Shown: positions 1 to 4,863, counted from the stretch's first letter. The stretch: DNA of 5,811 nucleotides from Candidatus Aenigmatarchaeota archaeon (GCA_020343575.1 CP070801.1:625467-631277), one strand, 5' to 3'. Numbers and translations are program-made. Notes: generated from the sequence alone by a model not told the origin.

Positions 1-69
1 CCTCTCAAAAACCTCTCCGAATATCCTTGCTGCTATCAGCATTACTGCAAGGCTCAAAAGAAAGTTCAT
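1..69 (-). CDS. Putative CPA2-family cation:proton antiporter, N-terminal fragment (cut by window edge)
   Basis: Only the first 23 codons are present, read leftward from an ATG at 69-67; the rest lies outside the window. The peptide opens with a short hydrophobic stretch (MNFLLSLAVMLIAA) followed by RIFGEVFER. This pattern is typical of the first helix and following loop of Kef/NhaP-like CPA2 antiporters, which usually continue with a Gly-Gln-Pro segment. Such proteins exchange K+ or Na+ for H+ across the membrane. The ATG overlaps the TGA of the upstream CBS-domain gene in an ATGA arrangement, so translation is probably coupled. A purine-rich GAGGGGG lies about 8 bases upstream. The gene is the third of a minus-strand operon. 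The family call rests on 23 residues plus context; another multi-helix membrane protein is possible. Confidence 0.6.
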   Translation of the reverse strand, partial: MNFLLSLAVMLIAARIFGEVFER

Positions 70-515
70 TTCTCCATCCCCCTCTTTATAACCTTGTTAA
101 GAATGTCCCTTTCAGTGAGTATTCCTATAAGTCTCTTGTTTTTCATAACAGGGAGAGACTTCACACCCTCCTTAAGCATGATAAAAGACGCTTCCTTTAT
201 CTTTGTCTTGGAGGAAATTGATATCTCATGCCTCCTCACTATATCCCCTGCAGTTTTTGCAAAGTATCCCATGTCCAGACCGAAGCCGAGGATTATGATC
301 TCCTCTTCAGGGATCTCCTTAGGATCAACAACAAGCTTGAGGAGGTCTAGTTCATGTATCTCTCCTACAAATTTTCTGCCTTCAAAAACAGGCAGTACAC
401 TAGAATCTGAATTGAGGAGTAGCTTTATGACTTTGGAGATTTTGTCATTTATTTTTACCTTGCTGAACCTTTTCCTCATAAACCTCTCTGCCGGAAGCTC
501 TCCTATTCTGTGCAT
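66..515 (-). CDS. Stand-alone tandem CBS-domain protein
   Basis: This is a 149-residue soluble protein made almost wholly of two CBS motifs, about residues 12-61 and 89-144, which would fold as one Bateman module. The second repeat is the more canonical, with SLPV (120-123) and GILTERD (131-137); its Asp137 is at the position that usually contacts an adenosine ribose. The first repeat has VLPV (40-43) and GEIHELD (51-57). The linker is hydrophobic (IIILGFG, 73-79). CBS pairs bind AMP, ATP, SAM or similar ligands and regulate enzymes, channels and transporters; the ligand here cannot be read from sequence. The start at 515 is supported by AAGGAGG, with GGAGG 8 bases upstream and lying inside the end of the PH gene. 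Its stop overlaps the start of the antiporter gene, so regulation of that transporter is a reasonable inference. Confidence 0.88.
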   Translation of the reverse strand: MHRIGELPAERFMRKRFSKVKINDKISKVIKLLLNSDSSVLPVFEGRKFVGEIHELDLLKLVVDPKEIPEEEIIILGFGLDMGYFAKTAGDIVRRHEISISSKTKIKEASFIMLKEGVKSLPVMKNKRLIGILTERDILNKVIKRGMEK

Positions 516-516
516 T

Positions 517-1143
517 TCATTGTCCTCCTTGCATCCCCTTTATCTTGTTAAGCTGCGATAATATCAGGGATTCTGCTTTTTCAGGGTTACCCACTCTGTG
601 GAGTGTAATGGAATCCCTTGATGTCTTTACCTCGACATCTCCTATTCCCAGTATTCTGTTAAAGAAGCCCTGTCGGATTCTGACGCTTTCAACCAGTGAC
701 AGCTGAAGTCCGTGCTCCTTCTTCCTTAGAATTCCCAAGGTCTCCACAATCCTGTACTGGGTTATGTAATAATCTGCTGTCCTTCTTTTTGTCTCTGTAT
801 AGAGTAGAACGATAATTCCCAGAAATGCGAACGCAGCAGTTATGTAAACTATCGATATGAAACTGGTTATGATCCTGAGCTCCATGGGATTGAAGAGGTA
901 CAGGTAACCCCCTATTCCAAGCAGTATGAAACCTAGAAGGTAATGTAGAATTCTGGCCCTCCTTGCATAGGAGAGCTTCATGATCTTTCTTTCCCTCTCA
1001 ATCTTCCCTGGCGGTGCCTTTGGAGCTACGGGTGGAGCAGGGGCTTGGGGTCTTTGGGGTGGTGGCGCCTGTGGGGCTGCCCGGAGTCTCTGGGGAACGG
1101 GTCTGGACTGGGGTTGCTGGGGTACGGGTCTGGGTTTTGGCAT
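517..1143 (-). CDS. Membrane protein with proline-rich N-terminus and bPH2 (bacterial PH) domain
   Basis: The protein has 208 residues. Residues 1-46 are a disordered-looking tract with 18 prolines plus many Gln, Ala and Arg. A basic stretch (KLSYARRARILHY, 56-68) precedes a membrane hairpin of two helices, about 66-84 and 91-115. Positive charge before helix 1 and after helix 2 (TKRR) suggests both ends are cytoplasmic. Residues about 122-200 match the YdbS/YdbT-like bPH2 domain: YYITQYRI, a hydrophobic ETLGIL strand, then SLVESVRIRQGFFNRILGIGDVEV. The molecular role of such proteins is poorly known. The first ATG is chosen because a TATA box sits about 25 bases upstream of it. An internal ATG (979-981, Met55) with a purine-rich GAGGG upstream would remove the proline tract. 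It is the first gene of the PH-CBS-antiporter operon and is divergent from trkH. Confidence 0.82.
   Translation of the reverse strand: MPKPRPVPQQPQSRPVPQRLRAAPQAPPPQRPQAPAPPVAPKAPPGKIERERKIMKLSYARRARILHYLLGFILLGIGGYLYLFNPMELRIITSFISIVYITAAFAFLGIIVLLYTETKRRTADYYITQYRIVETLGILRKKEHGLQLSLVESVRIRQGFFNRILGIGDVEVKTSRDSITLHRVGNPEKAESLILSQLNKIKGMQGGQ
1090..1133. repeat. Short direct duplication inside the proline-rich coding tract
   Basis: A 17-base unit occurs at 1090-1106 (CTGGGGAACGGGTCTGG) and again at 1117-1133 with one mismatch (A to T at the seventh base). The copies start 27 bases apart, which is nine codons, so the reading frame is kept. In the protein this gives RPVPQ twice (residues 5-9 and 14-18). 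It looks like local slippage or duplication that expanded a low-complexity tail. Confidence 0.7.
1110..1134 (+). other. G-quadruplex-type motif at the 5' end of the PH-protein gene
   Basis: The plus strand carries four runs of at least three G (1110-1113, 1119-1122, 1126-1128, 1132-1134) with loops of 5, 3 and 3 bases. This fits the usual G3+N1-7 quadruplex pattern. It lies 10-35 bases inside the gene, on the strand that is template for the PH mRNA. It arises from CCC proline codons, so it may be a by-product of protein composition. Folding is not shown. Confidence 0.45.
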
Positions 1144-1163
1144 ATTAATAATTTATCTGGAGT

Positions 1164-1171
1164 GATATAAA
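1164..1171 (-). promoter_or_regulatory. TATA box for the PH-CBS-antiporter operon
   Basis: Read on the minus strand, 1171-1164 is TTTATATC, a good archaeal TATA box. Initiation about 25 bases downstream would fall near 1142, at the ATG at 1143, so the mRNA is predicted to be leaderless or nearly so. This agrees with the absence of a Shine-Dalgarno sequence before that ATG (ATAAATTATTAAT). No convincing BRE is visible. Confidence 0.5.
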
Positions 1172-1218
1172 TTGTTAGTAATGGTTCCTGGTTTATTTAT
1201 TATTCCTAAACCTAATTT

Positions 1219-1226
1219 TTTATAAA
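1219..1226 (+). promoter_or_regulatory. TATA-like element upstream of trkH
   Basis: TTTATAAA lies only 10 bases before the first ATG of trkH, inside a T-rich run. With usual archaeal spacing, transcription would start near 1248, which favours translation from the ATG at 1251 (or GTG at 1248) rather than 1236. A second AT-rich element, TTTATTTAT at 1192-1200, would place initiation near 1222 and allow the 1236 start. The sequence alone does not decide between them. Confidence 0.4.
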
Positions 1227-1235
1227 CGGGATCAA

Positions 1236-2600
1236 ATGGACACAAAAGTGATGTTCAATGCGCTTGGAACTACCCTGAAATATGCCAGCTTTGTTTTTCT
1301 TGTTCCGATAATAGTTACATTAATATACAGCGAATATTTCGCGATACCCTACTTCTTCCTGAGTTTTCTGGTAGCCCTGATTCTCGGTCTTGTTCTCGAA
1401 AGATTATTCTACACCGAAAAAGAGACCAGGCTCAGTGAGGGCATGGTTATCATTGCAATGATATGGCTGGTTGTTACGCTTATAAGCACCATACCTTTTG
1501 TTTTTGCTGGAGGAATGTCCTTTATAGATGCATTCTTTGAATCCATGAGCGCCTGGACAACAACAGCGTTCAGCATGCTTAATCTTGAGCAGGCCCTGCA
1601 GTCGATACTGTTCTTGAAGAGCTTTTTGCAATGGGTCGGTGGCATAGGCATAGTGGTTCTGGCGCTTTCAGGTCTGTTCAAAACCGGCAACACGCTCTAC
1701 ATCGCAGAGGGACATGAGAGGATAAGACCCAATGTGATAAACTCCATAAAGACCATCTGGTGGATATATATCTTTTACACAATCATAGGCGTATCCCTGC
1801 TCTTCGGTGTGGGTATGCCTCTGTTCGATTCGGTCAATCATGCCATGACAGGAATAGCAACAGGTGGCATGGGTACGCATTCGGAAAGTATAGGTTTCTA
1901 CAACTCCTCGGCTATCGAGGCTGTGATGATGCTCATAATGCTGCTGGGAGCCATAAGCTTTTTCTCCCATTATCAACTGATTGCAGGGAATAGAAGGAAA
2001 TTCTTCAAGGATATTCAGACCATCACCTTAATTCTTCTGATAATTGTAGTAACCCTGTTGCTTCTGCCGTTTCATTTTCTAAGAGAAACCCTCTTCCATG
2101 TGGTCTCTGCGGTAACATGTTCAGGCTTTAGTATCCAGAATCTGATCAATTGGAGCGATTACTCCAAAGTCTTGCTGATAATGCTGATGGTCTTCGGAGG
2201 GGCAGCGGGTTCAACTGTTGGTGGTCTAAAGCTTAACAGGATTCTGATATTTTTCAAGTCAATCTATGATAACATAAAGAAATTGTTGAAACCCAGACTG
2301 GTCTTCCCGAGGAGGATAGGCAGTCTAATCTATACAGACAAGGAATTCCAGGCAATTTTCAAATTCATAGGGATTTACATCTTTTTCCTTGTTCTTGGCT
2401 CCCTGATACTGATGTCCCAGGGGTATTCAGCAATAAACTCACTGTTTCAGGTGGCCTCGGCTCAGGGAAATGTTGGCTTATCTGTTGTATCAGAATTAAG
2501 TATAATAAGCAAGCTCATCCTAATATTTAACATGTGGATCGGAAGGCTGGAGATATGGGCCGTGCTCGTTTTCATAATTTACATCCTAAGGAGGAGATAG
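1236..2600 (+). CDS. trkH: TrkH/KtrB-family potassium (cation) uptake pore subunit
   Basis: This 454-residue membrane protein moves K+ (in some relatives Na+) inward and pairs with the cytoplasmic TrkA encoded next door. It has the family's four membrane-pore-membrane repeats. The pore loops are TTTAF (108-112), ATGGM (208-212), TCSGF (294-298) and GNVGL (411-415). Other hallmarks are QWVGGIGIVVL (132-142), THSESIGFYNS (214-224) and GGAAGSTVGGLKLNR (321-335). The filter position of the first loop is Ala111, where TrkH proteins normally have Gly; the other three keep Gly (211, 297, 414). Length suits the 8-helix core. The ATG at 1236 lacks a clear ribosome binding site, and Met6 at 1251 is an equally credible start. 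trkA follows 3 bases after the stop, indicating one operon. Confidence 0.93.
   Translation: MDTKVMFNALGTTLKYASFVFLVPIIVTLIYSEYFAIPYFFLSFLVALILGLVLERLFYTEKETRLSEGMVIIAMIWLVVTLISTIPFVFAGGMSFIDAFFESMSAWTTTAFSMLNLEQALQSILFLKSFLQWVGGIGIVVLALSGLFKTGNTLYIAEGHERIRPNVINSIKTIWWIYIFYTIIGVSLLFGVGMPLFDSVNHAMTGIATGGMGTHSESIGFYNSSAIEAVMMLIMLLGAISFFSHYQLIAGNRRKFFKDIQTITLILLIIVVTLLLLPFHFLRETLFHVVSAVTCSGFSIQNLINWSDYSKVLLIMLMVFGGAAGSTVGGLKLNRILIFFKSIYDNIKKLLKPRLVFPRRIGSLIYTDKEFQAIFKFIGIYIFFLVLGSLILMSQGYSAINSLFQVASAQGNVGLSVVSELSIISKLILIFNMWIGRLEIWAVLVFIIYILRRR
2590..2595 (+). promoter_or_regulatory. Shine-Dalgarno site for trkA inside the end of trkH
   Basis: GGAGGA within AAGGAGGAGATAG encodes the terminal arginines of TrkH and also forms a strong ribosome binding site, with GGAGG ending 9 bases before the trkA ATG at 2604. 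This supports coupled translation of the pore and gating subunits and fixes the trkA start. Confidence 0.75.
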
Positions 2601-2603
2601 TTA

Positions 2604-3257
2604 ATGAAAATCATAGTGGTTGGTGGGGGTGAAATTGGGTCAAGACTGACAAAGTTCCTGTCTGAGGAAAAGCATGATGTTGTTCTGGTGGAGGCGGATG
2701 AGGAGTTGTGCCAGGTTCTGGCTGACAACCTTAATGCAATGATTATCCATGGAGACGGGACAAAACCAGATGTTCTGGAGGAGGCAGGGATTAAAAAGGC
2801 CGATGCCCTAGTCGCTGTCACCTCAAAGGATGAAACCAATCTGTTAATCTGCCTTGTTGCAAGAGAGATGTCCAAGATAAGGATGATAACAAGGACCACA
2901 AAGGAGGAGTACAAAAAGATATTCCTGAAGATTGGGGTTAACAGTATAGTTTCTCCTGAAACATCAACAGTTGAACAATTAGAAGCCATGATAACAGAGC
3001 CCGATGTCGCTGATCTGACTATAATGCACAAGGGTTTGGTGGAACTGATGGAATTCGAGGTCAAAGAGAAATCAGGAGTAGTGAACAAGTTCATCACAAA
3101 AATTGAGTTTCCAAAGGAATCCCTTGTGGTTGCGATAAAGAGAATGGGCAAGTTTATCATACCACAGGAAAAGGAAAGGTTAAAAATCGGGGACAGGGTC
3201 ATAATAGTAGTGAAAAAGGAACTGGAGAAAAAGCTAAAGAACATGTTTAAATCCTGA
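2604..3257 (+). CDS. trkA: TrkA/KtrA-type RCK regulatory subunit of the cation uptake system
   Basis: This 217-residue cytoplasmic protein gates the TrkH channel in response to NAD(H) or adenine nucleotides. Residues 1-130 form an RCK_N Rossmann domain. It has the dinucleotide motif GGGEIG (7-12), the acidic Glu30 after strand 2 (VVLVEAD) for ribose binding, HGDGT (49-53), and AVTSKDETN (71-79). Residues about 138-205 form an RCK_C (TrkA_C) domain ending in KIGDRVIIVV. A lysine-rich tail (204-216) follows. The length matches single-RCK TrkA/KtrA proteins, which assemble as octameric rings, rather than the duplicated about 460-residue E. coli TrkA. The start is set by a strong ribosome binding site, and the gene lies 3 bases after trkH in the same operon. 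Confidence 0.95.
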   Translation: MKIIVVGGGEIGSRLTKFLSEEKHDVVLVEADEELCQVLADNLNAMIIHGDGTKPDVLEEAGIKKADALVAVTSKDETNLLICLVAREMSKIRMITRTTKEEYKKIFLKIGVNSIVSPETSTVEQLEAMITEPDVADLTIMHKGLVELMEFEVKEKSGVVNKFITKIEFPKESLVVAIKRMGKFIIPQEKERLKIGDRVIIVVKKELEKKLKNMFKS

Positions 3258-3258
3258 G

Positions 3259-3281
3259 TTTTCTGGAAGCGTGCCGGAAAA
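3259..3281 (+). terminator. Hairpin directly after trkA, possible mRNA 3'-end element
   Basis: TTTTCTGG (3259-3266) pairs with CCGGAAAA (3274-3281) around the 7-base loop AAGCGTG. The 8-bp stem contains one G-T (G-U in RNA) pair. It begins 2 bases after the trkA stop. No T-run follows, so it is not a classical intrinsic terminator; it may protect the trkHA transcript end. Its right arm overlaps the presumed BRE of psmA. Confidence 0.35.
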
Positions 3282-3291
3282 AGTTTATATA
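3277..3291 (+). promoter_or_regulatory. BRE/TATA promoter of psmA-sbds
   Basis: A purine-rich GAAAAAG (3277-3283), suitable as a BRE, directly precedes TTTATATA (3284-3291). Initiation would be expected near 3312-3316, giving a leader of about 35 bases that carries the psmA ribosome binding site. A second AT-rich box (ATATATAA, 3303-3310) lies downstream and could be an alternative. Confidence 0.65.
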
Positions 3292-3336
3292 ATAATAAAG
3301 TAATATATAATAAATTGCAGATTTTGACGATTAGGT

Positions 3337-3344
3337 AAGGAGGG
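3337..3344 (+). promoter_or_regulatory. Shine-Dalgarno site for psmA
   Basis: AAGGAGGG ends 3 bases before the ATG at 3348. GGAGG to ATG is only 4 bases, tighter than usual, but the strong match decides the start over the internal ATG at 3375, which has no such site. Confidence 0.75.
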
Positions 3345-3347
3345 ATC

Positions 3348-4052
3348 ATGCCGCAGCCAATACCGCAAAATTACATGGCTTATGACAGGACTATTGTGGT
3401 TTTCTCACCAGACGGGAGATTACTGCAGGTTGAGTATGCAAGACAGATGGTAAAGAACGGGACAACGTCCCTGGGGCTGAAGATAAAGAATGGTGTGTTG
3501 CTTGGATCTGTCAGGGTACACATGCCCCTCGCAGTCACTGAATCATATAAGAAGATATACGAGGTAGATGATTCTATTGCGGCTGTGTCTTCTGGTTCGC
3601 TTGCTGATGCAAGGGACCTGATTGGGCTTGCAAGGATAAGGGCCCAGGTAAATATGATAACCTATGGAGAACCAATATCGGTTTCTTCCCTAACAAAGTA
3701 CATAAGCGACAGGAAACACCTGGTTACCCAGTATGCGGGGGTAAGGCCATATGGTGTGGGACTTATTATAGGAGGCGTTGACAAAACAGGTCCCAACCTC
3801 TTTGAGACAGAGCCATCAGGAACCATGATAGAGTGGAATGCCCAGGCAATCGGTAGGGGAGCAGAAAAGGCAAGAAGGGTTCTGGTTAGTGGTTACAAAG
3901 ATAACATGGATGAGAAATCAGGGGTTCAGCTGCTTTTGAAAGCGTTAAAGGTAGGGGAAAAGAACATATCAACCAAGAACGTGGAAGCTGTCGTTGTCAA
4001 GAGATCCGGCATCGAGAAAGTCACATTCAAAGAGCCAAAAACAAAGAAGTAG
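3348..4052 (+). CDS. psmA: 20S proteasome alpha subunit
   Basis: This 234-residue protein forms the outer heptameric rings of the archaeal 20S proteasome and gates entry to the proteolytic chamber. The alpha signature is clear: YDR (12-14) of the gate, then FSPDGRLLQVEYAR (19-32). VTQYAGVRPYGVGL and FETEPSGT are typical, and Lys69 (in SYKKI) aligns with Lys66 of the Thermoplasma subunit, the pocket residue used by HbYX-tailed ATPases. The N-terminal gate is a few residues longer than in Thermoplasma (MPQPIPQNYMAYDR), with extra prolines. The segment after strand 2 (SVRVHMPLAV, 54-63) is unlike the usual DKK/DRR-type sequence there and about one residue shorter. The start follows a strong ribosome binding site. 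The gene begins an operon with sbds 29 bases downstream. The beta subunit is not in this window. Confidence 0.97.
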   Translation: MPQPIPQNYMAYDRTIVVFSPDGRLLQVEYARQMVKNGTTSLGLKIKNGVLLGSVRVHMPLAVTESYKKIYEVDDSIAAVSSGSLADARDLIGLARIRAQVNMITYGEPISVSSLTKYISDRKHLVTQYAGVRPYGVGLIIGGVDKTGPNLFETEPSGTMIEWNAQAIGRGAEKARRVLVSGYKDNMDEKSGVQLLLKALKVGEKNISTKNVEAVVVKRSGIEKVTFKEPKTKK

Positions 4053-4072
4053 ATTCTTGTTCCTGCGGATGA

Positions 4073-4078
4073 GGAGGG
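4073..4078 (+). promoter_or_regulatory. Shine-Dalgarno site for sbds
   Basis: GGAGGG within GAGGAGGGAAT lies in the 29-base gap after psmA, with GGAGG only 4 bases from the ATG at 4082. No TATA box is seen in the gap, so sbds is read from the psmA promoter. Confidence 0.7.
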
Positions 4079-4081
4079 AAT

Positions 4082-4780
4082 ATGGTTTCTGTTGAGGACG
4101 CTGTTATTGCAAGGGTAACAAGGGATCATAATCATTTCGAGATCCTTGTGGATCCGGAGAAAGCGTTGAGGTTCAAAAAAGGGGAGGATATATCCATAGA
4201 CTCCATCCTTGCTGTAAGGGATGTTTTCAAGGATGCAAGGAAGGGAGAAAGAGTCCCTGAGGATGATCTGGAAAAGGTCTTCCAAACAACCGATATAAAC
4301 AAGATAGCTGCCCAGATAATGAAAGAGGGGGATATCCAGCTTACAACAGAGCAGAGGAGGAGGTTTATAGAGGAGAAGAGGAAGCAGATAGCGAATATAA
4401 TATCAAAGCAGGGTGTGAACCCACAGACAAAACTACCCCATCCTGTTCAGAGGATTCTCAATGCAATGGATGAGGCAAAAATTGCGATAGACCCGTTCAA
4501 GCCTGCTGAAGAGCAGGTAAAAAACGTGGTCTCGGATCTACAGAGTATTTTGCCCATAAGCATTGAAAGGATTGAGATTGCATTGAGAGTTCCCATACAG
4601 TACGCAGGAAAGGCGAGCTCTGTTGTCAGGAATCTTGCTCCTGTCAAGAAGGAGGAGTGGAAATCTGATGCTTGGATCGCTGTGATAGAGATTCCTGCAG
4701 GGATGCAGGCCAACATATACAGCAAGCTGAACGAGCTTACTTCTGGGCAGGTTGAGGTAAAGGTTGTTAAAAAAGAATAA
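4082..4780 (+). CDS. sdo1: Ribosome maturation protein SBDS (Sdo1) homologue
   Basis: This 232-residue protein is the archaeal relative of the Shwachman-Bodian-Diamond protein. In eukaryotes that protein works with EFL1 to release the anti-association factor eIF6 from the large ribosomal subunit. Domain I (about 1-90) carries HFEILVDPEKALRFKKGED (18-36) and VFKDARKGER (48-57). The linker to domain II has GDIQLTTEQRR (83-93), then NPQTKLPHPVQR (113-124). Domain III (about 160-232) has EWKSDAWIAVIEIPAGMQ and ends in VEVKVVKKE. The length is that of typical archaeal SBDS. Its place between psmA and the exosome genes is the usual archaeal one. No key region is missing. Confidence 0.96.
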   Translation: MVSVEDAVIARVTRDHNHFEILVDPEKALRFKKGEDISIDSILAVRDVFKDARKGERVPEDDLEKVFQTTDINKIAAQIMKEGDIQLTTEQRRRFIEEKRKQIANIISKQGVNPQTKLPHPVQRILNAMDEAKIAIDPFKPAEEQVKNVVSDLQSILPISIERIEIALRVPIQYAGKASSVVRNLAPVKKEEWKSDAWIAVIEIPAGMQANIYSKLNELTSGQVEVKVVKKE

Positions 4781-4798
4781 TCGTATGGGTTATAGGCA

Positions 4799-4806
4799 TT
4801 TATAAA
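4799..4806 (+). promoter_or_regulatory. Internal TATA box for rrp4-rrp41
   Basis: TTTATAAA sits in the 83-base gap after sbds, at the centre of a 10-bp palindrome ATTTATAAAT (4798-4807). Initiation would be near 4828, leaving a leader of about 36 bases before the ATG at 4864. This implies that exosome genes can be transcribed apart from psmA-sbds, although read-through remains possible. Confidence 0.55.
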
Positions 4807-4863
4807 TCCATAAATACAATTAAAGAATTCGAAGTATGTATTTGAAGCATATTGGGTAAGAGT

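Noticed and set aside
27..221. 64-codon frame on the plus strand at the left edge.
   Set aside because: Overlaps the antiporter fragment and the end of the CBS gene on the opposite strand; no coding features.
94..561. 155-codon open frame on the plus strand opposite the CBS gene.
   Set aside because: Antisense shadow of a protein with two clear CBS motifs; Ser/Leu-rich translation without a domain and no ribosome binding site.
980..1165. 61-codon Gly/Trp-rich open frame on the plus strand opposite the proline-rich tract.
   Set aside because: Its composition is only the complement of the CCC/CAG proline-glutamine codons; no promoter or ribosome binding site is seen.
1144..1235. Possible small RNA or riboswitch in the divergent region.
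   Set aside because: The 92 bases are AT-rich promoter DNA with no stable stems beyond one 6-bp inverted repeat.
1404..1976. Several open frames of 75-102 codons on the minus strand, and a 77-codon plus-strand frame at 1760-1993, inside trkH.
   Set aside because: All overlap conserved TrkH pore regions in other frames and show no family resemblance.
2579..3349. Long open frame (256 codons) on the minus strand opposite trkA.
   Set aside because: It is fully antisense to a clear RCK protein, its translation is Ser/Thr/Phe-rich with no recognisable domain, and it runs into the psmA promoter.
4041..4059. Small inverted repeat AAGAA/TTCTT around the psmA stop.
   Set aside because: Five A/T-rich base pairs only and no T-run; expected by chance, and sbds has no promoter of its own, so termination here is unlikely.
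3926..4725. Minus-strand frames of 119 and 92 codons opposite psmA/sbds.
   Set aside because: Antisense to highly conserved coding sequence; no start signals or domains.
4798..4807. 10-bp palindrome ATTTATAAAT before rrp4 as a possible operator.
   Set aside because: It is simply a symmetric TATA box; no further symmetric sequence surrounds it.
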